Assembly: GCF_030817495.1 (NCBI RefSeq)
Contig: NZ_JAUSZK010000001.1
Span: forward strand, 6,286,001 to 6,350,000
Source: Streptomyces sp. V3I7
GTDB taxonomy: Bacteria; Actinomycetota; Actinomycetes; Streptomycetales; Streptomycetaceae
Direction: 5' to 3'
DNA: 64,000 bases
Position numbers and translations under genes: made by a program. The notes under the pieces are model-generated. The model was not told the origin of the DNA and ran no database searches. It saw only the letters and a list, made by a program, of their open reading frames with translations. Position 1 is the stretch's first letter; each line of letters starts with the position of its first letter. Shown one piece after another: positions 49,100-59,347 of this stretch.

Positions 49100-50635
49100 T
49101 CAGTAGGCGAAGGCGAGTGGCTTGTCCTGGTCTTCCGGGTTGAAGCGCATCGTGGGGTCCTTGGAGGGCGGCCTCTCGTCGACGTCCGGACCGGGTTTGG
49201 AGTACTTGACCAGGAGCCCCACTTCGACCACGGCGAGGATCGCGTACACCACGCTCAGTGCGACGAGTGAGGTGATCTGCTCGCCCGTGCTGACGCTCGG
49301 GGAGGCGCCGAAGGCGGTCTTCTGGAGGTGGTAGACCACCCAGGGCTGACGGCCCATCTCGGTGAAGATCCAGCCGAAGCTGTTCGCCAGGAGGGGGAAG
49401 CCCATGGTGAGGATGGCGATGCGCCAGGACCACTTGGTGAAGAAGGGGTTCGTCCTGATGCGGTTGGTGATCATCAGGTTCGGCGGCTCGTCCTCACCCG
49501 TGCGGTAGGCCGGATCCACCCAGAATTTCCTCCGGGTGAGATAGAGCCCGAGCAGCCCGATGCCGAAGCTCGTCATCCCGAAGAAGATCATGAGGCGGAA
49601 GCCCCAGTACGTCATGAAGATGTTGGGGAGGTAGTCCGCCCGGGTGCCGCCGAACTGACGCGCCTGCTCGTCGGCCCGGTTGTTGATGCCGGGGACCGGG
49701 GAGGAGAAGTCGCTCTTGGCGAGGAAGGACAGGGCTCCGGGGACCTCGAGGGCGATGTCGTTGCGGCCCTTGTTGACGTTGCCGACCGAGAAGATCGAGA
49801 AGGGCGCGGGGGCCTGGGTGTCCCACAGGGCCTCGGCCGCGGCCATCTTCATCGGCTGCTGCTGGAACATGACCTTGGCCAGACGGTCACCGCTGAGCGC
49901 GGTGAGGATGCCGGCGATCACCGCGGTGATCAGGGCGAGCTTCAGGGAGGCGCGCATGGCGCCGATCTTCTTGCGGTTGGTCTCCTTGCCCTTCTTGGCC
50001 TTCCACAGGTGGTACGCCGCGATGCCCATCATGAAGGCGGCGCCGGTGATGAAGGACGCCGCCAGGGTGTGGAAGACGACCACCAGGGTGGTGTTCTGGA
50101 ACAGCACCGCCCAGATGTCGGTCAGTTGGGCCCGGCCGGTGGCCGGGTTGATCTTGTAGCCGACCGGGTGCTGCATGAACGAGTTGGCCGCCAGGATGAA
50201 GTAGGCGGACAGGAAGCTGCCGATCGTGACGATCCAGATGGTCGCGAGGTGCACCTTCTTGGGAAGCCGGTGCCAGCCGAAGATCCACAGTCCGATGAAC
50301 ACGGACTCGAACATGAAGGCGATCAGCGCCTCCATGGCCAGCGGGGCTCCGAAGACGTCACCGACGAAGCTGGAGTAGTTCGACCAGTTCATGCCGAACT
50401 GGAACTCCTGGAAGAGGCCCGTGACGACGCCCATCGCGATGTTGATCAGGAGCAGCTTGCCCCAGAACTTGGTGGCGTGGAAGTACTTCTCCTTGCCGGT
50501 CCGCACCCAGGCCGTCTCCAGCCCGGCTACGAGGGCACCGAGACCAATGCTGAGCGGGACGAAGAGGAAGTGGTAGACGGTGGTGGCACCGAACTGCCAT
50601 CGGGCGATGGTCTCGTGAGCGATTGCTAGTTCCAC
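49100..50635 (-). CDS. cydA: Cytochrome bd oxidase subunit I, copy 2
   Basis: A 511-residue heme-carrying subunit. Heme-ligand region ARWQFGATTVYHFLF with His22, EFQFGMNWSNYSS, quinol-loop QQPMKMAAAEALW and the intact GWIFTEMGRQPW motif with Glu426. It is the first gene of the complete set cydA-cydB-cydDC, so it is the likely main bd oxidase. Its leader (50636-50886, GC-rich near the end of fdhD) does not contain the CATC-N8-CTCTTTGACT block seen before cydA1, which suggests different control. Confidence 0.95.
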   Translation of the reverse strand: MELAIAHETIARWQFGATTVYHFLFVPLSIGLGALVAGLETAWVRTGKEKYFHATKFWGKLLLINIAMGVVTGLFQEFQFGMNWSNYSSFVGDVFGAPLAMEALIAFMFESVFIGLWIFGWHRLPKKVHLATIWIVTIGSFLSAYFILAANSFMQHPVGYKINPATGRAQLTDIWAVLFQNTTLVVVFHTLAASFITGAAFMMGIAAYHLWKAKKGKETNRKKIGAMRASLKLALITAVIAGILTALSGDRLAKVMFQQQPMKMAAAEALWDTQAPAPFSIFSVGNVNKGRNDIALEVPGALSFLAKSDFSSPVPGINNRADEQARQFGGTRADYLPNIFMTYWGFRLMIFFGMTSFGIGLLGLYLTRRKFWVDPAYRTGEDEPPNLMITNRIRTNPFFTKWSWRIAILTMGFPLLANSFGWIFTEMGRQPWVVYHLQKTAFGASPSVSTGEQITSLVALSVVYAILAVVEVGLLVKYSKPGPDVDERPPSKDPTMRFNPEDQDKPLAFAY

Positions 50636-50886
50636 TGCGCCCTTCTCTCACTCGGATTCGCCGCATTTGGGACAAAAGCTATCCCTGGGCGGTAACCCTG
50701 TCGACTCCAGAAGAAGGCGGATACATCGGAACGGCGGGCGCTGCGGGGCTCCGAAAAGGAGCCGGCCGGCGGAGGGCGGTGCACGGGGAACGGCCCTCCT
50801 TCCTGGCCTGGCCGCGGGATTCGAGTGGGACGGACAGCGCCGGGCGCGTCGCTACGGATACTCCGGACGGAGGCCGGGAGCGGCGG

Positions 50887-51735
50887 TCACCCGATCAGCT
50901 CTCCGGTGGGTCGCTGGAGGCGTTCGGCGCCGGTGTAGACGTTCATGGAGGTGCCGCGGAGGAAGCCGATGAGGGTGAGTCCGCTCTCGGCGGCGAGGTC
51001 GGCGGCGAGGGAGGAGGGCGCGGAGACGGCTGCGAGGACGGGGATGCCGGCCATGACCGCCTTCTGCACGAGCTCGAAGGAGGCGCGTCCGCTGACCATG
51101 AGGATGTGGTTGCGCAGCGGGAGCATGCCCTCGCGCAGGGCGTGGCCGATCACCTTGTCGACGGCGTTGTGCCGGCCGACGTCCTCCCGGAGCACGACGA
51201 GTTCGCCGCTGGTGGTGAACAGGCCGGCGGCGTGCAGACCACCGGTGCTGTCGAAGACGCGCTGGGCGGCGCGGAGCCGGTCGGGGAGTGCGGTGAGGGT
51301 GTCGGTGTCGACGTGCAGCGGGTCCTCCGCCACGCTCCAGGCGGCCACGGTACGTACGGCGTCGAGGCTGGCCTTGCCGCACAGGCCGCAGGACGAGGTC
51401 GTGTAGAAGTTGCGCTCCAGCGAGGCGTCGGGTGCCTCGACTCCGGGAGCGAGAGCGACGTCCACGACGTTGAAGGTGTTGCTGCCGTCGGCCGTGGCGC
51501 CGGCGCAGTAACGGATCCCGGCGACCTCGTCCGCCTTGTGCAGGACACCCTCGCTGACCAGGAACCCGGCCGCGAGATCGAAATCGTCACCCGGGGTGCG
51601 CATGGTCACCGTCAGCGGACGGCCACCCACCCGGATCTCCATCGGCTCCTCGGCGGCCAGCGTGTCAGGGCGATGCGACTGCGCCTCTCCCCGTACCCGC
51701 AGCACGCGTCGCCGCGCTGTCACTCGCCCCATCAT
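50887..51735 (-). CDS. fdhD: Formate dehydrogenase accessory sulfurtransferase FdhD
   Basis: A 282-residue protein that transfers sulfur to the Mo-bis-MGD cofactor before insertion into formate-dehydrogenase-type enzymes. The loop [12 protein letters not shown] gives the conserved pair Cys116 and Cys119; [13 protein letters not shown] and [12 protein letters not shown] are family blocks. Its clients are probably the two FdhF/YdeP enzymes here. The start overlaps the upstream MFS stop (ATGATG: either ATG possible, the second at 51732 having the better distance from GAGGAG), so the two are translationally coupled. Confidence 0.94.
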   Translation of the reverse strand: MMGRVTARRRVLRVRGEAQSHRPDTLAAEEPMEIRVGGRPLTVTMRTPGDDFDLAAGFLVSEGVLHKADEVAGIRYCAGATADGSNTFNVVDVALAPGVEAPDASLERNFYTTSSCGLCGKASLDAVRTVAAWSVAEDPLHVDTDTLTALPDRLRAAQRVFDSTGGLHAAGLFTTSGELVVLREDVGRHNAVDKVIGHALREGMLPLRNHILMVSGRASFELVQKAVMAGIPVLAAVSAPSSLAADLAAESGLTLIGFLRGTSMNVYTGAERLQRPTGELIG

Positions 51736-53099
51736 TCACTCCTCGTGTCGTTGTTCTGCGCAGAGGTGTTCCGAGCAGAGGAGGTCTCTGCGGTCTCTGC
51801 GGGTTCGTGGGCCTCACCCGGCCCCGGCTCGGGATCGCTCGTGGGTACGCCGACCACCGCCGGTCTGGCGGCACCGGTCCGCACGAGCTCGGCCTTCGGG
51901 CGGAGCACGGGCAGGTTCCGGCGGCTGTGCCGGGCCGCGATCGTGAGGCACAGCAGTGCCACGGCGGCCAGGGCGACCAGCAGTGCCGGATACGGAGCCG
52001 CGGCCGCGGTGACCGCGAGCAGCAGCGGGGTGAGGAAGCCGCTGGACGTCGTGCTCTGGTAGAGCGACGACGCCGACGGCCAGCCCGGCGCGGGCGCCAG
52101 GCGTTCGATCTCCTTCATGCCGGAGACCAGGGTCAGGCCGTAGCCCGCGCCGAGGACCACCGCGGCGGCGATCGCCAGGCGCGCGGAGTTCCAGTGCGCG
52201 GCGAAGGCGCTGATCAGCAGGCCGGCGATGACGGTGGACAGGGCCGTGACGGTGCCGCGCGCGCTCCCGGCGTCGTCGAGCCGGCGTCCGAGCGGCTGGA
52301 CGACGATGCCCGTTGTGAGCGTCAGTGCCGCCATCAGGCCGCTGAACAGCGGCGCGTAGCCGGGGACCCGGTTGGAGACCAGCGGGGGCAGGACGACGTA
52401 GGCCACGGTGGCGGCGCCGAAGACCGCCGGGCTGGCGGGCAGGACCACTCGCAGGAAGCGGGGGTGCCGGACGGCCGCCCTGCGCTGGGCCAGCGCGCGG
52501 AAGGGCGACGGCACGGGCTGGGCGGGGGGTTCGGTGTCCGGTACGAACCCGGTCGCGAGCAGGACGATGAGGGACAGTCCGGCATGGACGAGGCCCGGCA
52601 GTTCCATGGGGTGCGGGAACCACTCGGCGAGGGCGCCGGTGACCAGCGCGCCCGCCGAGAAACCGCCGCCGGTGGCGTACAGGACGCGCCGGGCGCCGGC
52701 CTGCGGGCGCTTCGGTGTGGCGGACAGCTCGCGTACCCAGGCGCCGCCCGCGGTGAACACCAGGCCCGCGGCCACGCCCGTGGCCAGCCGGCTGACGTAC
52801 ACGATGTGCTGGGACGCCACCGCCGCCGCCAGGACCAGGCTGGCGACGGCGGTCAGGATCAGGGCCGCGCGCACCACACGCCGTCTGCCGTAGCGCACCG
52901 ACGCGGGGCCGCCGAGCAGCAGTCCGGGGACGAGCCCGAACAGATAGGCCGTGAACATGCCGGCGACCGGGAGGGCGGCCCAGTGCGCCTGCATCCGGTA
53001 GATCACGGCCAGCGGGGTGAACTGATTGGCGCCCCACGCGGCAGCTGACACCGCGGCTGCCGCCGGAAGCCAACTGCGCGGGGAGCGGGATGCGGGCAT
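51732..53099 (-). CDS. MFS transporter
   Basis: A 455-residue major facilitator with 11-12 hydrophobic segments and the loop 2-3 motif [14 protein letters not shown]. After the last helix there is a polar tail of about 70 residues. Substrate not evident. It is read first in a two-gene unit with fdhD and sits downstream of the molybdo-oxidoreductase, behind a terminator; a role in moving a substrate or product of that enzyme is possible but unproven. The ATG at 53099 has only AAAGG some distance upstream. Confidence 0.85.
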   Translation of the reverse strand: MPASRSPRSWLPAAAAVSAAAWGANQFTPLAVIYRMQAHWAALPVAGMFTAYLFGLVPGLLLGGPASVRYGRRRVVRAALILTAVASLVLAAAVASQHIVYVSRLATGVAAGLVFTAGGAWVRELSATPKRPQAGARRVLYATGGGFSAGALVTGALAEWFPHPMELPGLVHAGLSLIVLLATGFVPDTEPPAQPVPSPFRALAQRRAAVRHPRFLRVVLPASPAVFGAATVAYVVLPPLVSNRVPGYAPLFSGLMAALTLTTGIVVQPLGRRLDDAGSARGTVTALSTVIAGLLISAFAAHWNSARLAIAAAVVLGAGYGLTLVSGMKEIERLAPAPGWPSASSLYQSTTSSGFLTPLLLAVTAAAAPYPALLVALAAVALLCLTIAARHSRRNLPVLRPKAELVRTGAARPAVVGVPTSDPEPGPGEAHEPAETAETSSARNTSAQNNDTRSE

Positions 53100-53258
53100 G
53101 CCCGAGCGGACCTTTCTGTTCGGTTGGTCGTCCAGAGGGGCGCTGCGAGATGTCGCGCGCCTCGTCGTCTGGGGGAGGGGCGGTTCACCGCGCCCGTAGG
53201 TACGAGGGTGTTCAAACCCCCATAAATCGCCGCAAGAAGGTGCGGAGTAGCCCCCTGT

Positions 53259-53282
53259 CCCCCGCATCGTGCGATGCGGGGG
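53259..53282. terminator. Terminator after the 758-residue oxidoreductase gene
   Basis: CCCCCGCATCG and CGATGCGGGGG with two bases between: perfect 11-bp inverted repeat 25 bases past the stop codon. Confidence 0.8.
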
Positions 53283-53307
53283 GCGGGGGCGGGGGCTGTG
53301 CGGGGTG

Positions 53308-55584
<2,277 letters not shown>

Positions 55585-55907
55585 CGTCTGCTCAATCCCT
55601 TTCTGCTGCGTCCGCGCACATGGCGCATCCTGCTGGCGGCGGACGTCGGAATGCCCCTGCGGGAGAGGAGACCTCGTGTCCGCGACGGCGGCGGTCTCCG
55701 CCGGAGCCCGGGCGGCGCCGGCCGCTGTCGCGGCAGGCGTTCCCGGTCGGCACGCTGCGTGCGGCTCCGGAGACTCCCATAACGGGCGATATCGACTCCC
55801 GGGCCGTATTTCTTCGCAACGAGGCGTCGGCTCTCCGATGCGAGTGCGGCCTGCGTCAGCGAGTCGCACTCGGCTCCGGAAGTCGAATTCCAGCCGCCAG
55901 ATCACTT

Positions 55908-55955
55908 TCCGTTCATCCGTCGAAGAAAGTCTCCGCTCATCGGTTGAGGAAAGTC
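55908..55955. repeat. 24-bp tandem duplication next to conserved block B
   Basis: TCCGTTCATCCGTCGAAGAAAGTC (read as 55908-55931) is followed at once by a copy at 55932-55955 matching at about 20 of 24 positions. The second copy ends in the AGTC of the TTGACT element. Confidence 0.75.
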
Positions 55956-55974
55956 AAAGAGGCGGGCTCGATGG
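55929..55974 (-). promoter_or_regulatory. Conserved promoter-like block upstream of oxidoreductase copy 2 (copy B)
   Basis: Read toward the oxidoreductase: CATC, GAGCCCGC, CTCTTTGACT, with TTGACT at 55952-55957 (plus strand AGTCAA). GGAGAC follows after 17 bases as a poor -10. Same word and spacing as copies A and C. It is about 370 bases from the start codon, so a long leader or an upstream activator role is implied. Confidence 0.6.
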
Positions 55975-56148
55975 GATGATTGACCGCGCCTATCCTGCGC
56001 TTCGAGCGTCATGGGCCGACCGGCTCCCGGGCCGCTCCTGGGTGCGTCTGTGCAGCTCAGCGGCCTGTGTGCTGTGCGTGTTCAGGTAACCTTCGCATGG
56101 CGGCGCGTCTTCTGGCGACCCGTCCGACCACGATAAGGCTCGTTTATT

Positions 56149-56197
56149 GCCTCATCGGGAATTCCTCTTTGACTCCCTCGCCGGATTTGCCGAAGAT
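56149..56197 (+). promoter_or_regulatory. Conserved promoter-like block upstream of moaA (copy C)
   Basis: GCCTCATC, eight bases, CTCTTTGACT; TTGACT at 56169-56174 and GAAGAT at 56192-56197 (17-base spacer). Points to moaA, whose start is 110 bases downstream. Matches copy A over roughly 70 bases with small gaps. Confidence 0.65.
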
Positions 56198-56266
56198 GGA
56201 GATCGAGTGCGAATTGAGTCGCCGCCGGGAAGGCGGTAATGTCGGACATAAATTCCGCGTAAACAT

Positions 56267-56296
56267 AGCAGACACGAAGTCCGAGCAGACACGAAG
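56267..56296. repeat. 13-bp direct repeat in the moaA leader
   Basis: AGCAGACACGAAG at 56267-56279 and 56284-56296, ending 11 bases before the moaA start. Confidence 0.8.
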
Positions 56297-56307
56297 AAGG
56301 CAAGCCT

Positions 56308-57354
56308 GTGCCATCACCCCGATCTGACCGTCCTCGTGGTTCTGTGGTGCGGTCGTCTGTGTCGCCGGTGCCGTTGACGGACCGTTTCGGGCGGGTCCAT
56401 ACGGATCTGCGGGTGTCGTTGACGGACCGGTGCAATCTGCGGTGCACGTACTGCATGCCGGCCGAGGGTCTGAACTGGCTGCCGCGGGCGGAGGTCCTCA
56501 CCGACGACGAGGTGGTCCGCCTCGCCCGCATCGCGGTCGAACGGCTCGGCATCACCTCGCTGCGGCTGACCGGCGGCGAACCCCTCCTGCGCCGGGGCCT
56601 GCCCGACCTGATCGCCCGCCTCTCCTCCCTCACCCCCGCCCCGCACCTGTCGCTCACGACGAACGGGATCGGCCTCGCCCGCACCGCCACCGCCCTGAAG
56701 ACAGCGGGCCTGGACCGGGTGAACGTCAGCCTCGACACGCTGCGCGCGGACCGGTTCAAGGACATCACCCGCCGCGACCGCCTCCCCGACGTCCTCGACG
56801 GCCTCAAGGCCGCCCGCGCCGCCGGACTGAACCCGGTGAAGATCAACGCCGTCCCGGTCCGCGGGGTCAACGACGACGAGATCACCGACCTGACCGCCTT
56901 CGCCGTCGACCACGGCTACCGCATGCGCTTCATCGAGTCCATGCCCCTGGACGCCCAGGGCGCCTGGGACCGCGACCGCATGATCACCGCAGCCGAGATC
57001 CTCGACCGCCTCGCCACCCGCTGGACCCTCACCCCCGCCGCCCGCGACAACAACGCCCCGGCCGAGGAATGGCACCTCGACGGCACCGACACCACCGTCG
57101 GCGTCATCGCCAGCGTCACCCGCCCCTTCTGCGGCAACTGCGACCGCGTCCGCCTCACCGCCGACGGACAACTCCGCAACTGCCTCTTCGCCACCACCGA
57201 AACCGACCTGCGCACCCTCCTGCGCTCCGGCGCCGACGACACCCGCATCGAAACCGCCTGGCGCACCAGCGTGAGCGGCAAAGGCCCCGGCCACACCATC
57301 AACACCACCGACTTCCGCCAACCCGACCGCCCCATGTCCGCCATCGGCGGATGA
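56308..57354 (+). CDS. moaA: GTP 3',8-cyclase MoaA
   Basis: A 348-residue radical SAM enzyme carrying out the first step of molybdopterin synthesis from GTP (with MoaC). The SAM cluster ligands are Cys42, Cys46 and Cys49 in RCNLRCTYCM; the second cluster lies in FCGNCDRVRLTADGQLRNCLF; the C-terminal double-Gly tail (IGG) is intact. GTG at 56308 with AAGG upstream; the first 20 residues are not conserved, so a later start is possible. Its place beside two molybdo-oxidoreductases and fdhD fits cofactor supply; other moa/mob genes are not in the window. Confidence 0.95.
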   Translation: MPSPRSDRPRGSVVRSSVSPVPLTDRFGRVHTDLRVSLTDRCNLRCTYCMPAEGLNWLPRAEVLTDDEVVRLARIAVERLGITSLRLTGGEPLLRRGLPDLIARLSSLTPAPHLSLTTNGIGLARTATALKTAGLDRVNVSLDTLRADRFKDITRRDRLPDVLDGLKAARAAGLNPVKINAVPVRGVNDDEITDLTAFAVDHGYRMRFIESMPLDAQGAWDRDRMITAAEILDRLATRWTLTPAARDNNAPAEEWHLDGTDTTVGVIASVTRPFCGNCDRVRLTADGQLRNCLFATTETDLRTLLRSGADDTRIETAWRTSVSGKGPGHTINTTDFRQPDRPMSAIGG

Positions 57355-57435
57355 CCATGCGGTGAGAAGCTGCGGTAATAAGAAGCGGGCGGTGATCGCC
57401 GTCCGTGCGACACACGAGACCAAGAGGTGGACCGA

Positions 57436-57693
57436 GTGAAGAAGTGGATCGCCGCAGCCAAGGACGAGCTGGGCATCGACCTGGACGTGGACGTCGCCGA
57501 GCTGCTCGACATGACCAAGGTGGTCGCGCACAACGTGGCACGCCCCGCCGCCCCGCTGACCTCGTTCCTGGTCGGTTACGCCGCCGCCCAGGCCGGTGGC
57601 GGCGAGGCGGCGGTCGCCGAGGCCAGCCGCAAGGTGGCGGCGCTGGCCGAGCGCTGGGAGACCGAGAACGAGGACGGTCCGGCCGCCGGCTGA
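57436..57693 (+). CDS. DUF6457-type small protein
   Basis: An 85-residue helical protein starting MKKWIAAAKDELGIDLDVDVAELLDMTKVVAHNVARPAAPLTSFLVGYAA. It matches a small actinobacterial family (DUF6457) that is sometimes fused or adjacent to molybdenum-cofactor guanylyltransferase MobA, fitting its place 81 bases after moaA. The GTG at 57436 is preferred because GAGG lies eight bases before it; GTG at 57427 overlaps that site. Function unknown, probably linked to cofactor synthesis. Confidence 0.75.
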   Translation: MKKWIAAAKDELGIDLDVDVAELLDMTKVVAHNVARPAAPLTSFLVGYAAAQAGGGEAAVAEASRKVAALAERWETENEDGPAAG

Positions 57694-57704
57694 AGGACGC
57701 GGCG

Positions 57705-57796
57705 CCCATGACGGCTCCCGGCCCGGTACGTCCGTCTCGGCAAGGTCAGGGAGAAGGCGAGGCGGACGGCACCGGCCGCCGCGGAGCTGTCATGGG
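57705..57796 (+). ncRNA. Long structured element after the DUF6457 gene
   Basis: CCCATGACGGCTCC (57705-57718) pairs with GGAGCTGTCATGGG (57783-57796): 13 Watson-Crick pairs and one G-U. Inside it, a second GC-rich pairing between about 57720-57740 and 57757-57777 extends the rod. Twelve bases after the stop codon. It may be an elaborate terminator or a structured RNA; no U-tract follows. The rest of 57797-57909 shows nothing clear. Confidence 0.45.
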
Positions 57797-57909
57797 TGGC
57801 CGCACATGCACATCGCTCCCCGGGGCATCTCTGCTGCGCCGCAGCGCCCCGCCCCACATCGCGTAACTCAGAAGTCCCTTTTGCGGCGTGTCAGCTAGTG
57901 TTATGCGTC

Positions 57910-58548
57910 ATGAACACCAGGCTGCTGCCGCATTCCGCGGCACCCCGGCTCGCAGGTGCGGTCGTCGTCGGTGCGGTGGTCGGCGTGATCGTGGGCGAAC
58001 TGGTGGCCCCGTCGCTCGGAGTCCTCGCCGGGATCGCCGCCGCCGAGACGGCGTTCGTCATCGCCGGCTGGATCTCGTTGTGGCCCATGGACGCCCACGC
58101 CACCCATCACAACGCCCGGCGCGAGGACTTCCGCCCCCTCACCGACGAACTCATCGTCATCGCCGCGGCCGTGTGCGGGCTGGTCGGCATCGTCGTCATG
58201 CTGCTGCTCGGCCGAAGCGGCCACGCCCACGCCGCCGCGGCGGTCGCGCTGCTCGGTGTGTTCATGGCGTGGGCCGCCCTCCAGCTGATGTACACCACCC
58301 GCTACGCCTACCTGTACTACGCGCTGCCCAAGCCCGGGATCGACTTCAACTCCGACATCCCGCCCGCGTACCGGGACTTCTTCTACTTCAGCTACAACCT
58401 CGGCATGACCTATCAGGTCTCCGACACCTCGGTCTCCAGCACGACGATCCGCTCCGTCGTCCTGCGCCACTGCCTGCTGTCCTACATCTTCGGCGCGAGC
58501 ATCCTGGCGACCACCATCAACCTGGTCACCGGCATCGTCGCCGGGTGA
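57910..58548 (+). CDS. DUF1345 membrane protein
   Basis: A 212-residue integral membrane protein with five hydrophobic segments ([100 protein letters not shown]) and the family block [15 protein letters not shown] ... [22 protein letters not shown]. This is the DUF1345 family, function unknown. The ATG at 57910 has no ribosome site but TAGTGT lies just upstream, so a leaderless transcript is possible. Confidence 0.85.
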   Translation: MNTRLLPHSAAPRLAGAVVVGAVVGVIVGELVAPSLGVLAGIAAAETAFVIAGWISLWPMDAHATHHNARREDFRPLTDELIVIAAAVCGLVGIVVMLLLGRSGHAHAAAAVALLGVFMAWAALQLMYTTRYAYLYYALPKPGIDFNSDIPPAYRDFFYFSYNLGMTYQVSDTSVSSTTIRSVVLRHCLLSYIFGASILATTINLVTGIVAG

Positions 58549-58589
58549 GACGCCCTTTCAGCAGGGGTTGTGAACTGCTGGCGCTTCAG

Positions 58590-58615
58590 TGCACGCAAGC
58601 GTGTGTTGGCGTGCA
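58590..58615. repeat. Inverted repeat upstream of the transposase remnant
   Basis: TGCACGC, 12 bases, GCGTGCA: perfect 7-bp arms. It could be an end structure of the former element. Confidence 0.4.
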
Positions 58616-58675
58616 TGAGTGAGCGCCTGGGTCGCGGTGGGCGCTCCCGCGCGGGAACGGAAGTTCTTGTGTCGA

Positions 58676-59335
58676 ATGAGTGACGTTTTCGGGTGCTGGT
58701 CGTTGGGTGTGGTGAGGGGTGTCTTCGGGCCGGGGTGGGGAGGGTGGGTGCCGGTGGGCGGGCTGCGGGAGCTGGCGGCGCCGTTCGTGGTGCCCGGCCC
58801 TTCCGGTGTCGCGGTCCGTGACCGGCTCAAGCACCTGAGCGCGGGGGACGAGGAGGTGCTGCGGCTGGTCGGCGACCATCTCGGGGCGCTCGCCTCCCGC
58901 GATCTGAAGACCCGCTGTGCGGCTGGGCCGGACCACGACAGCGATGCGTGGGCGGAGCGCAAGCGTGTGCTTACCGGGGAGTCGTCGTCGCGGTGGGCGG
59001 GTTCGATCACGAAGGCCACGCACGATCAGTGGGCTCTGGCCCGGCGTGCCCAGCTCGCGCACATGCAGGGGCTGGAGGCGGGGGTTCGCACGATCGAGCA
59101 CCGGCTGTCCCTGCCGCTCGGCGAGAAGGGCGGCAAGCGGACGCCGGGCGGCTACCGCTCCCGGCGGGAGTGGTTCGCCAAGTCCCGCCGCCTGCATGTC
59201 CTCGAGGACCGGCTGCGGGCGGCGCGCGCCGACTGGCGGGCCGGTGTCGTGCACGTGGTGCGCGGCGGGAAACGGCTGCTGCACACCCGCCACCACCTCG
59301 ATGCGGCGGGGCTCACGGAGCCGCGGTGGCCGTGA
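58676..59335 (+). pseudogene. TnpB/OrfB-like transposase remnant (N-terminal part only)
   Basis: A 219-residue reading frame resembling the N-terminal region of Streptomyces TnpB-like (IS605/IS607-associated OrfB) proteins: RDRLKHLSAGDEEVLRLVGDHLGALASRDLKTRC, then SSSRWAGSITKATHDQWALARRAQL, a basic region RSRREWFAKSRRLHVLEDRL and GGKRLLHTRHHLDAAG. It ends where the RuvC-like nuclease part would begin, so it lacks the DED catalytic residues and the zinc finger. No resolvase/TnpA partner is near. Start chosen at 58676 (MSDVFGCWS); a start at 58619 is possible. Probably a decayed element. Confidence 0.65.
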
Positions 59336-59347
59336 CCCGCTCTCCCC

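Larger units (their letters stand above)
55585..56307. other. Regulatory gap between the oxidoreductase and moaA
   Basis: A 723-base gap between divergent genes, lower in G+C than its surroundings in the middle. It holds copy B of the conserved block, a 24-bp tandem duplication, copy C and a 13-bp direct repeat before moaA. I find no convincing gene in it. Confidence 0.7.

Noticed and set aside
57796..57909. Extended start for the DUF1345 protein
   Set aside because: The added residues are Cys/Pro/Arg-rich, lack family similarity and overlap the structured element; the ATG at 57910 gives the usual family length.
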